Part shown: piece after piece, positions 1-9,409 of the stretch
Position numbering within the stretch: position 1 is the first letter of the stretch
Layout of the letters: each line of letters begins with the position of its first letter
DNA from: Nitrospirales bacterium
GTDB taxonomy: Bacteria; Nitrospirota; Nitrospiria; Nitrospirales; UBA8639
DNA: 55,342 bases
Reading direction: 5' to 3'
Assembly: GCA_021603905.1 (NCBI GenBank)
Contig: BQIU01000017.1
Location: forward strand, 1-55,342
Position numbers and translations under genes: made by a program
Notes under the pieces: model-generated
What the model saw: only the letters and a program-made list of their open reading frames with translations
Database searches by the model: none
Told to the model about the DNA's origin: nothing

Positions 1-28
1 CGACTTGTGGTTTGCTATCCTTTTGCAT
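1..28 (-). CDS. 5' end of a gene leaving the window on the left (partial)
   Basis: Reading the minus strand, an ATG at positions 28-26 opens a frame (M Q K D S K P Q V) that runs off the window edge. A good Shine-Dalgarno sequence, AGGAGAG (minus strand, 43-37), sits 8 bases upstream of the ATG. Only nine codons are visible, so no function can be given. The call rests on the ribosome-binding site and the open frame alone. Confidence 0.4.
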
Positions 29-463
29 CGTGGCGTCTCTCCTATTTTGTGGTTGAGTTGAGGATGTTTCGCAACACCCATTTCAACCCGAGACGCCGCG
101 TCTTTTCAACTCACCCAAACACTACTTTTAAATATAACTCCTCATTTGACTGGGTTGAATAAAGTTTATCTTGTTTGGGGTTGAAGACTCTCAGCTCGCC
201 TGCACTATGCCCGCAGTGGTTGAAAAGAATGCATCTTAGATAATCATCTATTGATGATACAGACATCTGCAAGCCAAACGTAGTCTTCCCGATCCATAGT
301 TATCACAAGATTCAGTGACTCGATTTCCTGGGTCGGACATTTTCACATATGTTTACGAAAGGATGTCTACTAGATTCCTGGTTTTTCAACCTTATAGTAG
401 AGATAAGCTGGTCGGAATCATTCAAATCTGTCGAAGGTTAAAATAGAAAAGGAAGTTATAACT
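29..463. other. intergenic region between divergent genes
   Basis: This is a stretch of 435 bases without a supportable gene, between a leftward gene start and the rightward receiver gene. It must hold promoters for both, but I could not pick out a convincing -35/-10 pair. It contains TCAGTGACTCGAT at 312-324, a 13-mer that recurs exactly upstream of the next gene at 1153-1165. Confidence 0.5.
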
Positions 464-868
464 ATGAAAAGATTTCATGAAGCTTCGCCTCATATTCTCA
501 TCGTGGAAGACGATCCTGATATTCGGCTTTCCCTTTTTATGCTTTTGGAGTTTCAAGGGTATAAGTGTCAGGAAGCGGAACACGGACACATGGCTTTGAA
601 TCTGCTCAATGAGCATGATTTTGATTTGATCATCACGGATTATCACATGCCTCTCATGAATGGTTTGGCGCTTATGAAGGAAATATCGACAGGTACATGT
701 GGTGATCAGGTACCGATGATCATGATTTCGGGTTCGCTAGATCGGTCTGTCTATGATCAGGCTATGGAAGCTGGTGCATACACGGTACTTCAAAAACCCT
801 ACGATCGAGAAGAATTGCTTTTATCAGTTAAGCAGACGTTGGAGGGTAAGCCTTGTCCATGTTCCTAG
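464..868 (+). CDS. single-domain response regulator (CheY-like receiver)
   Basis: The 134-residue protein is one receiver domain with no output domain. The acidic pocket is E15-D16-D17, the phosphoacceptor is D59 (in IITDYHMP), the conserved Ser/Thr is S89 (MIMISGS) and the conserved Lys is K111 (LQKPY). All the residues of an active phosphorylatable receiver are therefore present. A GGAAG ribosome-binding site precedes the ATG. No histidine kinase gene is adjacent, so the cognate kinase is unknown; the partial kinase at the far right of the window is not evidence of pairing. The protein ends in a short CPCS tail of unknown meaning. As a stand-alone receiver it probably acts by protein-protein contact, for instance in a phosphorelay or on a motility target. 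That role is inference. Confidence 0.9.
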   Translation: MKRFHEASPHILIVEDDPDIRLSLFMLLEFQGYKCQEAEHGHMALNLLNEHDFDLIITDYHMPLMNGLALMKEISTGTCGDQVPMIMISGSLDRSVYDQAMEAGAYTVLQKPYDREELLLSVKQTLEGKPCPCS

Positions 869-874
869 ATTTTC

Positions 875-902
875 TTACATGCAAAATTATACGTGCATGT
901 AA
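875..902. repeat. inverted repeat just after the receiver gene
   Basis: TTACATGCA and TGCATGTAA form perfect 9-base arms separated by 10 bases, starting 6 bases after the stop codon. The position suits a transcript-end hairpin, but no T-run follows and the stem is AT-rich, so it may equally be a protein-binding palindrome. Confidence 0.45.
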
Positions 903-1210
903 TCATTCGCTCTCTTCCATTTCTTCAATAACGATAAAAATCAGATTTAACATGATACAACATGGCAATGGGACAAGTGAATTTGTCTACTAGATGGTCC
1001 ATAAGCTCTATGTTATGAAAAAGACTCTGAGTGTCGTTTTGGAACATCACTCTTTAGTTGGCTCTCTGGGTGTTTGTCCTCCATGGCTTTGCGAGAAGGA
1101 ATGTGGGGGCAAGATTATTGACGTGACGTTCCTACGGTGCAATCAGTGAATATCAGTGACTCGATATTCATCATTCACAATTTCATAACTATTATTACAA
1201 GGAGAGTGCT

Positions 1211-1834
1211 ATGATGTGTGACGCAATCCGCAGTCGTTCAAAAGGATGGAGGGGGGAGTCTTCCATATTGCTGTCTAAGGTTTTGCCTGTTGTGACGATG
1301 GCTGTTGTGCTTTTTTCGTTCCCTCAGCCTGCAGCAGCTTGGTTGTTAGATGACGTCGACAAAGGTTTTCTGTCAATTGGTGGTCATGCCACATATTATG
1401 ACCCGTTAGACGCTGGTGATGAATGGTACGGCGGTGCACATGTGCGCGCACATATTCTTCCCACGCTCGCCATTGAAGGGTTAGTTGACTACCGAGATAA
1501 CGACTTCGGGAACAACGATGTCGTGACCATTCCTGTTCAAGCATCAGCACTATTCTATTTACTCCCAGGTAAACGATTCAGCCCATTCGTCTTAGGTGGT
1601 GCAGGTTGGTATTACACTGATGTGGACAGTCCGACGGACGATGATACGGATCATCGCTTTGGTTTACATGCAGGGGGCGGTGTTCAACTTATGCTCAATG
1701 AACGTTGGTCCGTTGATGGAACCTACCGTTATGTCTGGGTGGAAGATGTGAAGGCTCAAGATGTCAATTTCTCAAACAAAGACTTTGAAGACGATGGACA
1801 TATGGTGACGATTGGACTGAACTTACATTTCTAA
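1211..1834 (+). CDS. small outer-membrane beta-barrel protein
   Basis: The 207-residue precursor begins with a basic stretch and a hydrophobic segment ending in PQPAAA (about residues 24-43), a plausible Sec signal peptide with a long n-region. The remainder is alternating, aromatic- and glycine-rich sequence, including GGHATYYDP, FVLGGAGWYY and RFGLHAGGGVQLML, and ends in a C-terminal Phe (IGLNLHF). These are hallmarks of eight-stranded OmpA/OmpW-like barrels. A strong AAGGAGAG site lies upstream of the ATG. The gene is monocistronic, ending at a strong terminator. The 13-mer TCAGTGACTCGAT shared with the preceding intergenic region lies about 50 bases upstream of the start. The ligand or role in the outer membrane cannot be told from sequence. 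Confidence 0.85.
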   Translation: MMCDAIRSRSKGWRGESSILLSKVLPVVTMAVVLFSFPQPAAAWLLDDVDKGFLSIGGHATYYDPLDAGDEWYGGAHVRAHILPTLAIEGLVDYRDNDFGNNDVVTIPVQASALFYLLPGKRFSPFVLGGAGWYYTDVDSPTDDDTDHRFGLHAGGGVQLMLNERWSVDGTYRYVWVEDVKAQDVNFSNKDFEDDGHMVTIGLNLHF

Positions 1835-1875
1835 GCTTGTCTCAGGTTAAGACGCCGATAATGTGTCGTAAGGAT

Positions 1876-1928
1876 AAAGAGAGCCACTCGATTGAGATCA
1901 ACTCGAGTGGCTCTCTTTGCGTTTTTTT
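1876..1928 (+). terminator. strong intrinsic terminator of the beta-barrel gene
   Basis: A perfect 16-bp stem (arms 1876-1891 and 1903-1918) with an 11-base loop is followed by GCG and a run of seven T residues (1922-1928). This is a classic Rho-independent terminator, 41 bases after the stop codon. Confidence 0.93.
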
Positions 1929-2594
1929 ACGATCATCAAACTTTTACAGAGAGAAACAATGGTGTGCCGTTACGGTGTATGAGCACGAGGGCAATGGCAT
2001 TACTCGGAGTGTTTGAAAATTTCCCCTGATAATCGTCAAGCGAATGAATGGGTTTCTTGTTAATAGGTTGATGATGTTTACTCGAACAAGTCCTGCCCGA
2101 TCAGCTTGACTACCGGAAGCCAAGTGGGTGACGACTGAATCCGTCAGTATGCTGGTTAACGTCAAGACGCAGGGCCATGTGCCTGTCTAAGTTGCGACTG
2201 TTAAAACTTAGGGAGGGTGGATGTACAGACTTAATAGGTAAAGGTCGTGGAGCTTTGTGATCGAGTTTCTTCAAGGTAAATGAACAAAAATTTGATAAGT
2301 GAGAAATGAATTCGAGAAGAAAGCCATGGGAGAAAAAAAGAGTTCCACCATTACTGGATACCTGTCGAAATGTATTTATTGTTGCGAAGAAGAGAAAAGT
2401 GCTAAGATCAGAAGTCGGAACAATTAAATTTACAATTAAGTATGGAAATGATACGAGCCTGCTTTATTGAATTATCTATTGTTATGGACGAAGTAGGTAT
2501 AAAAACTGAGTAAAAGGTTATGGTTTAGCAGAGTCAATCTAATGATAAGCCCATTTGATTCTACCCAATGATTTTGCTTAGAGGAATAGTCTCC
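1929..2594. other. intergenic region, no gene seen
   Basis: About 665 bases without a supportable gene. Open frames on either strand lack ribosome-binding sites and protein-like composition. It may include a remnant of something older, but I see no recognisable element in it. Confidence 0.5.
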
Positions 2595-3062
2595 ATGAAG
2601 GTAATGATATATGTCGTCACGATTTTTGTTTGCGGGGTGGTGTGGAATGTTGCCCTTGCTGAACCTTTAACCGCTACATGCGAAGCTGTGAAGGAAAAAG
2701 CCTGGAAAGCCGAGCAAGTTCTTGTCGAGCATCAACGAGCGCTTCAGATCGCTCAAGGAAAGACGAGACTTGCCTACGCACAGCTAGTGGAGTGTCGTCC
2801 TGGCGCAATTTTTTCGGGAAGTCGAGCTCAACGTTGTGCGCATGCACAATCAGATGTGCCGCTTCAGGTTCAAGCTCAACTGGATGCCGAATATCGACTG
2901 GAGATAGCTACAGTTGATTATCAGAAGAAAAATCAGTTAGTTGCTAAGGAATGTGTGTTGAAGGCAACGATGGCGAACCAACGGGATCTCTTGTTTAAAA
3001 TTTCCGAACTTGAAGCCGAGGTACAAGCGCTTAAAATTTTCATCGAACAGTTACACGAGTAA
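2595..3062 (+). CDS. exported coiled-coil protein of unknown function
   Basis: The protein has about 155 residues from the ATG at 2595. I chose this start, rather than the in-frame ATG nine codons earlier, because GAGGAA precedes it and it directly opens a signal peptide (MKVMIYVVTIFVCG...NVALA, cleavage before EP). The mature part is rich in Ala, Gln, Glu and Lys with heptad-like spacing and is probably mostly helical coiled coil, ending in a leucine/isoleucine-rich segment (ISELEAEVQALKIFIEQL). It has a few cysteines (TCEAV, VECRP, QRCAH, KECVL) that could form disulfides in the periplasm. I do not recognise the family. It is a separate transcription unit on the plus strand. Confidence 0.7.
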   Translation: MKVMIYVVTIFVCGVVWNVALAEPLTATCEAVKEKAWKAEQVLVEHQRALQIAQGKTRLAYAQLVECRPGAIFSGSRAQRCAHAQSDVPLQVQAQLDAEYRLEIATVDYQKKNQLVAKECVLKATMANQRDLLFKISELEAEVQALKIFIEQLHE

Positions 3063-3181
3063 GACAGACCATTCCTTCCCTATCCCTCCTTTTGAGTAAT
3101 AGCGTTACACCCTTTCTCCATGTAATAGTAATCTTGGTGTCAGAAGTTGTGCTGTAACCTCATCTATGCACCGCCAGAATT

Positions 3182-3649
3182 GTGAATTCACTCCGACATA
3201 GCCCACTCGCTCAGCTGATTGTTTGTATAGTTCTGACTCTCGCGATGGGGGTCTACCTGTTCTGGGCCGTATATAGAAATTCACCTGATCGTCAAGATTT
3301 TCAAGAGGTTGTTGTGCCAGGTGAGGTTGTGAAAGGGTGGGCAAAAACCTTTCCACATGCTCCAACCTTAGCTGTTGCTCTTACGACAAAACACTTTCGT
3401 GATGGTCGTGCACCAGATGATTGGGTGGAAGATGTACGTGGCCTTTGGTCGCAGTTGCGGTTCCGCTATCAGACGGGTCAGGTTCAATCAGGGTGGACCA
3501 AGGGAGACACCGCACTAGTGATCTTTAACGCCACAAGCACCAGCATTTGGGGGAAACACAATCGTCGAGAAGAATATCGGCTGATCAAAAATGCTCAAGG
3601 CCAATGGCTCCTTGACCAATTTCGGTTAGTGAACGATCGGATTCTGTGA
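3182..3649 (+). CDS. single-pass membrane-anchored protein of unknown function
   Basis: The 155-residue protein starts at a GTG. Residues about 9-31 form one hydrophobic helix, giving an N-in anchor or uncleaved signal. The rest is soluble and alpha+beta in look, with KTFPHAPTLAVAL, a central WVEDVRGLWSQLRFRY helix and a C-terminal EEYRLIKNAQGQWLLDQF segment. That last pattern resembles the closing strands of cone-shaped NTF2-like folds, but this is only an impression. No Shine-Dalgarno of quality precedes the GTG, so the start is uncertain. The gene lies 120 bases after the coiled-coil gene on the same strand and could be transcribed with it. Confidence 0.65.
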   Translation: MNSLRHSPLAQLIVCIVLTLAMGVYLFWAVYRNSPDRQDFQEVVVPGEVVKGWAKTFPHAPTLAVALTTKHFRDGRAPDDWVEDVRGLWSQLRFRYQTGQVQSGWTKGDTALVIFNATSTSIWGKHNRREEYRLIKNAQGQWLLDQFRLVNDRIL

Positions 3650-4657
3650 GTATCTGCTTTTTTCATCTCTTTTGATTCTCAATCCACATCGCGTACTATT
3701 CACCAAGCATCCACTTCAGTTGTATCGTTTTCAGTATTCATCCCGTTACCGTGAATGAATACACCAAATCCTATTTATCTCATATTTTGATATTCATAGA
3801 GTTCTAATGAAATTTACGGTCAAGAATTATGAACAAAGATAGGGAGTGAATTCTCCGTTGGATTAGATTTGGTTTTTACGCAATCAGAAAATATCACGTT
3901 CGTATTATCTTGAGTGTTGAACGGTGGTTTTCCAAATCCAGCCAAAAACGAGACATGAAGCAATGGTGAGGGCAAGATCAAACGATTCCATGATAAGCAC
4001 ACTCCTATAAGCAGGGGAATTACCTCGTATTTGCTTATGGTGCTCAGGTCATGGCGCGATCGGATATACCACAAAAGAACTATTGAAAATGATCCATGAT
4101 AGGTATTCTGACGTAACCCTTCATATTCAAGTGTTTTATCTTTCTCGAGAATACCTATTTATTTGGTATGCAAATATTTTTTCAACGCCAACACATTGTG
4201 ACGATCACTAAGCCTCAGGTGAAGATGGTTATAGGTACCCTCTCTTATCATCCACGTAGGCGGCTGAAATTTCATGCTTTGTATGTGCTTGATTCTCACT
4301 CGGCTGTCGTCGCGTCAGGAAATTACTTTCACGATAAAGATTTATGGCAACGTTGTTTAGTAAGTCGTGTCTAAGGTTACGTTTTCGATAGGGGCTATTT
4401 CATCCCGTTCTTGTTGCGTCCTGCGGATATGATGAAATTACTGCTTTTCCCTGTGTCCAAAGACCATTCGAATGGGGAATGGTGATCCAAGGTAAAGATT
4501 AGTGATGATGCCCTGAAATACAGAAGATAACTCGTCCGTATAGTAAAGACCTTATGTATAGTTTTCTCGTCGTTTATTACCAATGTTAAGAATCCAATTA
4601 CACTGAGGATGGTAAAGGGTTAAGCCATATCAAGAGTTTGTCATTGACATGAATTGA
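3650..4657. other. 1-kb intergenic stretch, no supportable gene
   Basis: About a kilobase of low-GC DNA before the type I secretion genes. It contains three short open frames (one plus, two minus) that start at TTG or unsupported ATG codons, lack ribosome-binding sites and encode non-protein-like sequence. Promoters for the secretion operon should lie near its right end, but no clear consensus was found. Confidence 0.5.
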
Positions 4658-6397
4658 ATGATGAAGACTTCTCCATCCAAACATCCACTTGCTTCTCCGT
4701 TAGCCGAGGCACTTTCGCTTCGCAAAACGGCATTGGTGGTTGTGGGGCTCATCAGCTTCGTGATCAATATTTTAATGCTGACCGGCCCCTTGTTCATGTT
4801 GCAAATCTATGATCGAGTGCTGACCAGCGGGAGTGTTCCTACGCTCGTCGTCTTATCGGGATTAGTAGGGGGGCTTTACGTCTTTTTTGGTTTACTAGAA
4901 GGCTTGCGATTGCGTTGTCTCGCACGGATTGCTGCCTGGGTTGATGAACGTCTATCTGCCAATAGCTTGGCAGCTAATGTGACGCTGTCTTTGCGTTTTG
5001 GTGAACAAGTCCAAGGTCGTGATGCCGTCAGGGATTTGGACTCCGTGCGTCAATTTTTGTCGAGCCCCGGGCCTTCAGCCTTGTTCGATATGCCTTGGAT
5101 TCCTGTCTACTTGGGAATTATCTTTCTTTTTCATGCGTATCTTGGTTGGTTGGCTTTAGCAGGCGCACTGATCATTTCGATTTTGATTGCTTTTAATGAA
5201 GTTCTGGCACGCAACCCAACAAAGGTCGTTGCCGAGTGTGTGGCGCGACGCACGGCTATGGTTGGGGCAGCGCGGCGAAATGCCGAAGTGTTGACCGCGA
5301 TGGGTATGTTGAACGCTTTTACACAGCGATGGGAAAAGGATAATGCTGAGTATCTTCGAGTCCAAGGTGTTGCGATTGATTATTCGACATTTTTCAGCAC
5401 AACCATCAAAGCGTTTCGTTTTATGTTGCAATCGGCGGTCTTGGCCTTGGGTGCTTGGCTGGCGATTCGTCAAAACATCTCTCCCGGTGTGATGATTGCG
5501 GCCTCAATTATGACGGCACGGGCGTTGGCACCGGTTGAGCAGGCCGTCGCACATTGGCGTGGATTTTTGACTGCTCGACAGGGAGCGAAACATCTCGCAG
5601 AGTCTCTTCGAATTAGTCACACAACAGCCCCAAAGACCGCGCTCCCTTCCCCAACGCAATCGTTGGATGTTCAGCAATTAACCCTTGCTGCACCAGGAGA
5701 ACGTACTCTATTAGTTCAAGGGATTCATTTTCAGCTGAAGGCAGGAGACGGACTTGGCGTAATCGGGCCGTCAGGGTCCGGAAAAACGAGTATTGTGCGC
5801 GCACTGGTAGGTGTGTGGTCGGCAGTCAAAGGCAGTGTTCGACTCGATGGGGCGGACTACGATCAATGGGATCGGACGACGCTCGGAAGATCCATCGGAT
5901 ATTTGCCTCAAGATGTTGAATTGTTTGACGGAACTGTCGCAGAAAATATTGGCAGATTTGATCCTGATGCGACCTCCGATGCCATCATTGCAGCGGCCCG
6001 CTTGGCTGATGTTCATGACATTATTACGTCATTGCCGTGTGGGTACGATACCGTGATTGGTGAGGCTGGAGGGCGGCTGTCGGCCGGTCTGTGTCAACGT
6101 ATTGGCCTTGCTCGTGCCTTGTATGGCGAGCCGTTTTTGATTGTGCTTGATGAACCGAATTCAAACTTAGATCATGCAGGAGATCTGGCGCTTCGTGAAG
6201 CCATACGCACCATGCGGACTCGTGGCAGTATCGTCATCGTGGTTGCTCATCGCCCAAGCGCAATCGAACCAGTTGAACAACTATTATATCTCAAAGAGGG
6301 GCGACAAGGGGCTTTTGGTCCGAAGGCAGAAGTTCTCGCTCAAGTTACTCGCTCAGCTCGTGATTCTGACAATATGCTAACGGCGGTGACTTCATGA
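4658..6397 (+). CDS. type I secretion ABC transporter (permease plus ATPase, PrtD type)
   Basis: The 579-residue protein fuses a membrane domain (about residues 1-310, with five to six hydrophobic helices such as ISFVINILMLTGPLFMLQIYD) to an ATPase domain (about 335-560). The ATPase shows Walker A GPSGSGKT (370-377), a Q-loop (YLPQD, about 414-418), Walker B (IVLDEP, D498/E499) and an H-loop (VVAHRP, H531). The ABC signature reads LSAGLCQR (474-481) where PrtD proteins usually have LSAGQRQR or LSGGQRQR, so the usual Gln-Arg is replaced by Leu-Cys. The length matches PrtD/AprD exporters, which lack the N-terminal C39-like domain of HlyB. The stop overlaps the next gene by four bases (ATGA), showing translational coupling with its membrane fusion partner. 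It should power ATP-driven export of an unfolded protein straight to the outside. Confidence 0.95.
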   Translation: MMKTSPSKHPLASPLAEALSLRKTALVVVGLISFVINILMLTGPLFMLQIYDRVLTSGSVPTLVVLSGLVGGLYVFFGLLEGLRLRCLARIAAWVDERLSANSLAANVTLSLRFGEQVQGRDAVRDLDSVRQFLSSPGPSALFDMPWIPVYLGIIFLFHAYLGWLALAGALIISILIAFNEVLARNPTKVVAECVARRTAMVGAARRNAEVLTAMGMLNAFTQRWEKDNAEYLRVQGVAIDYSTFFSTTIKAFRFMLQSAVLALGAWLAIRQNISPGVMIAASIMTARALAPVEQAVAHWRGFLTARQGAKHLAESLRISHTTAPKTALPSPTQSLDVQQLTLAAPGERTLLVQGIHFQLKAGDGLGVIGPSGSGKTSIVRALVGVWSAVKGSVRLDGADYDQWDRTTLGRSIGYLPQDVELFDGTVAENIGRFDPDATSDAIIAAARLADVHDIITSLPCGYDTVIGEAGGRLSAGLCQRIGLARALYGEPFLIVLDEPNSNLDHAGDLALREAIRTMRTRGSIVIVVAHRPSAIEPVEQLLYLKEGRQGAFGPKAEVLAQVTRSARDSDNMLTAVTS

Positions 6398-7701
6398 AAC
6401 ACACGGAACAACAGATTGCGAACAGTCTCAATCGACACCTGATCGTTAGCGTGTTATTGATTTTTCTGCTAGTCGGTGGAGTGGGAAGTTGGGCGATGAT
6501 TCACGAGATTAACGGCGCGGTGATTGCCTCGGGGGTGATTGTCGTGGAGAGTAATGCAAAGCGAGTTCAACATCAGGAGGGCGGTATTGTCAAGGCTATC
6601 CATGTTCAAGATGGAGATGTGGTGAAAGCCGGAGATTTATTGGTGTATTTAGATGATACGGTGGTGAGAGCCAATTTGGACATGATTATCGGTGAATTAG
6701 GGGAACTCATGGCACAGGATGCGCGATTAGTGGCCGAACGAGATGAGGTTGATGTGTTGACCTACTCGCAAGATTTGCGTATTCAGGCTGAACATGATTC
6801 TTCCATTGCCAGTAGCTTATCAGATCAACGTGCCTTAAAAAGAGCAAGACACTCGGCTTTGCGTGGGCGTAAAGGACAACTGCAGGAGCAAATTTCTCAA
6901 CTCGAAGAACAGATCGAGGGGTTTAAAGTTCAACGAAATGCCAAATCTGAAAATATCCAATTAATTGATGAGCGATTGATTGTGCTTGAACCTCTTCTTC
7001 CTGAAGGCTTAGTCACGGCTTCTGACGTTACCGCTCTCAAGCGTGATCGTGCCGAACTATCCGGAGATCGAGGCGAACTTATTGCGCAAATTGCTCAGGC
7101 TCATGAGACGGTGAGTGAACGGCGGCTTCAAATTCTTCAACTGGAAGAAGAGTCTCGTTCGAAAATCTTGGAAGATTTACAGAATGTGCGTGCTAGAATT
7201 TCTCAGCTGCAAGAGGAAAAAGTTGCGGCGCTTGACAAACTTCAGCGTGTAGAAATACGTGCGCCACGAACCGGATATATTCATCAGATGCAGGTGCATA
7301 CAGTCGGGGGAGTTGTGAGTGCAGGGGAGACGTTGATGCTCATTGTTCCTCGTGAAGATAACTTAATCGTTGAGGCAAAATTGAAGACGACCGATGTTGA
7401 TCAAGTGATCGGGGGACAGACAGCTCTCGTCCGGTTTCCTGGTTTTCATCAACGGACCACTCCGGAATTATACGCAAAGATATCAAACATTTCTGCTGAT
7501 TTGACTCATGATGAATTCACTGGCACTAGTTTCTATCATGCGCGATTGATTATTCAAGAAGAAGAGTTAATGAAACTAAATGGGAAGACGTTGCTGCCTG
7601 GTATGCCCGTCGAAGCTTTTATTCAAACCAATGAACGCACGGTTCTCTCCTATCTCGTGAAGCCATTGGAAGATCATTTGGTTTACGCCTTCAAGGAATG
7701 A
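6394..7701 (+). CDS. type I secretion membrane fusion protein (HlyD/PrtE family)
   Basis: The protein has 435 residues, with one N-terminal transmembrane helix (about 16-38, LIVSVLLIFLLVGGVGSWAM). A split lipoyl-like domain follows (QHQEGGIVKAIHVQDGDVVKAGDLLVYLD), then a long helical hairpin with heptads (about 130-285) and a C-terminal beta-barrel segment (IRAPRTGYIHQMQVHTVGGVV onward). This is the standard architecture of HlyD/PrtE adaptors, which bridge the inner-membrane ABC protein and the TolC channel across the periplasm. It overlaps the exporter gene by four bases, and the channel gene follows 143 bases later. Nothing is truncated; the length is usual for PrtE. Confidence 0.95.
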   Translation: MKHTEQQIANSLNRHLIVSVLLIFLLVGGVGSWAMIHEINGAVIASGVIVVESNAKRVQHQEGGIVKAIHVQDGDVVKAGDLLVYLDDTVVRANLDMIIGELGELMAQDARLVAERDEVDVLTYSQDLRIQAEHDSSIASSLSDQRALKRARHSALRGRKGQLQEQISQLEEQIEGFKVQRNAKSENIQLIDERLIVLEPLLPEGLVTASDVTALKRDRAELSGDRGELIAQIAQAHETVSERRLQILQLEEESRSKILEDLQNVRARISQLQEEKVAALDKLQRVEIRAPRTGYIHQMQVHTVGGVVSAGETLMLIVPREDNLIVEAKLKTTDVDQVIGGQTALVRFPGFHQRTTPELYAKISNISADLTHDEFTGTSFYHARLIIQEEELMKLNGKTLLPGMPVEAFIQTNERTVLSYLVKPLEDHLVYAFKE

Positions 7702-7844
7702 CGTGAGTGGCGTGGGTGACTGTGCTGATTGTCTCAATGGTGTCGTGGTGGTTTGTTTGTCATCAACCTGAGTTCCTGCCCCCCCTACTGTCTATCCTCC
7801 CCGTGTCGTTTTAAGAAATCTTTTCAGTTGCCGACAAAGAGAGA

Positions 7845-9191
7845 GTGAAGCGATCTCGACGCATGCCCTTGAAAGGGTTCTACCTCATTGTCTTTGGCAT
7901 GGTGATGAGTGCAAGTCAACTGTGTTGGGCGACATCGCATGAGCGGCAGGTGTCAGACCAACTTCCCATCTTACGACTGAGTTTGCATGACGCGATGGCG
8001 GTCGCCGTCGAGCAAAACCCTACGGTGCGATTATCAAAAGAACGGACGACGGAAGCACAGAGTGTGGCTGATACTCGACTCGGCGAACTCCTTCCAAACC
8101 TTTCAGGGCGTATGAGTGGTGCGCGCCGGAGACTCTTTTTCGGTTCGTTTGGACGGGATCCAGTGGTGGCTGACCCTGATCGACTCTATGAAACTCGAGC
8201 CGTGCTGACACAAAATGTGTTTAGTCTAAGCCTCATTCAAAAGTGGCGAGCCGCGAAAATTGGTGTTCAAGTGGCGGGAATGGATGCGGACGTGACCAAA
8301 CGCGATACGATGGCGACAGTCGGACTTGTCTATTTAGAAACACTTCGGGCTCAAGAAGCCGTACAGGCGCGGGAAGCCGACGTGGCCCTCAGTCGAGAAC
8401 TTCTTCGTTTAACCTCCAAGCGGCGAGCAGCTGGTATGGCGACGAGTTTAGATGTGAATCGGGCGCATGTACGATTTAAGGATGCCAGACAACGTTGGTT
8501 GGTCGCACAAAATGAACGTGATCGCGCCACGCTTAATTTAATTCGCGCGATTGGTCTTTCATTTGATGTCGATCTCGTCTTGACTGATCGTCTCCGTATA
8601 GCCTCGGTTCCTGAGCAATCTATAGACCAGGCGTTAATAATTGCCGAAAACAATCGTGTCGAACTCAAGGCGCAAAAACAAAAGGAACGACTTGCGGCTC
8701 TCACGTTGAGCACCGTGCAAAGCGAACGGGTTCCATCGCTTCAAGCGTCGGGAGATGTCGGGTTGATCGGAAACAAACTCAACAATATGCTCACGAACAA
8801 TAATGTGCAACTCATGATGACCATTCCTATTTTTGATGGAGGACAACGGGAAGGTCGGGTTTCTGAAAATCGGAGCCGCATCCGTCAAGAAATTATTCGG
8901 ACACAGGACATTCGTTATCAAATCTCACTGGAGGTTCGTGACGCCATTCTTTCTTTGCGGTCCGCCAAGCAACAAGTGCAAGAAGCGGAAGAAGGCTTGA
9001 CGTTGGCTCTGACGGAAGTCAAATTGGCGCGTAAACGATTTGCCGTCGGTGTCGCCACGAATATTGAAGTCACCGATGCACAGACCTTCGTCGCAAAGGC
9101 TCGCGATAATAGAATTGAAAGCTTGTTTAATTTCAATGCCGCCCGAATAAACCTCGCTCGCGCTCAAGGACGTTTACAAGATATTCGTTAG
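7845..9191 (+). CDS. TolC-family outer-membrane efflux channel
   Basis: The 448-residue precursor begins at a GTG preceded by AAAGAGAGA; an ATG six codons later (7863) is an alternative start. The signal peptide ends near SQLCWA-TS. Two related halves each contain long amphipathic helices and TolC-type phrases such as LSLHDAMAVAVEQNPTV and the Ala/Arg/Gln-rich second repeat SLRSAKQQVQEAEEGLTLAL...RFAVGVATNIEVTDAQ. The last is the conserved TolC motif near the second helical hairpin. It is the outer-membrane exit duct for the ABC exporter and adaptor encoded just upstream, completing a three-gene type I secretion system. No RTX-repeat or other obvious substrate gene lies beside it. Confidence 0.93.
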   Translation: MKRSRRMPLKGFYLIVFGMVMSASQLCWATSHERQVSDQLPILRLSLHDAMAVAVEQNPTVRLSKERTTEAQSVADTRLGELLPNLSGRMSGARRRLFFGSFGRDPVVADPDRLYETRAVLTQNVFSLSLIQKWRAAKIGVQVAGMDADVTKRDTMATVGLVYLETLRAQEAVQAREADVALSRELLRLTSKRRAAGMATSLDVNRAHVRFKDARQRWLVAQNERDRATLNLIRAIGLSFDVDLVLTDRLRIASVPEQSIDQALIIAENNRVELKAQKQKERLAALTLSTVQSERVPSLQASGDVGLIGNKLNNMLTNNNVQLMMTIPIFDGGQREGRVSENRSRIRQEIIRTQDIRYQISLEVRDAILSLRSAKQQVQEAEEGLTLALTEVKLARKRFAVGVATNIEVTDAQTFVAKARDNRIESLFNFNAARINLARAQGRLQDIR

Positions 9192-9409
9192 ATCCTTCGC
9201 TCAATAAAAATATTTTCCCAGTGTAACGATTTTTCTGCAGTTATGTGTTGGGTAATGCGGGAATTGGGTTGACCTGAGAATTTTTCTCTATCCTGATGGT
9301 CAAAAGTGTAATTTTCATTGAATATGGTCTGTGCCCTACTCTGCAGAGATGTTATGCTAGAATCGCTAGGATTCATCAAATGAATTAATCACTTACTAAA
9401 GAGGAACGT

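Noticed and set aside
4168..4374. 68-codon open frame on the plus strand before the secretion operon
   Set aside because: No ribosome-binding site, no recognisable domain and no coupling to a neighbour; it sits in AT-rich intergenic DNA with equally long random frames.
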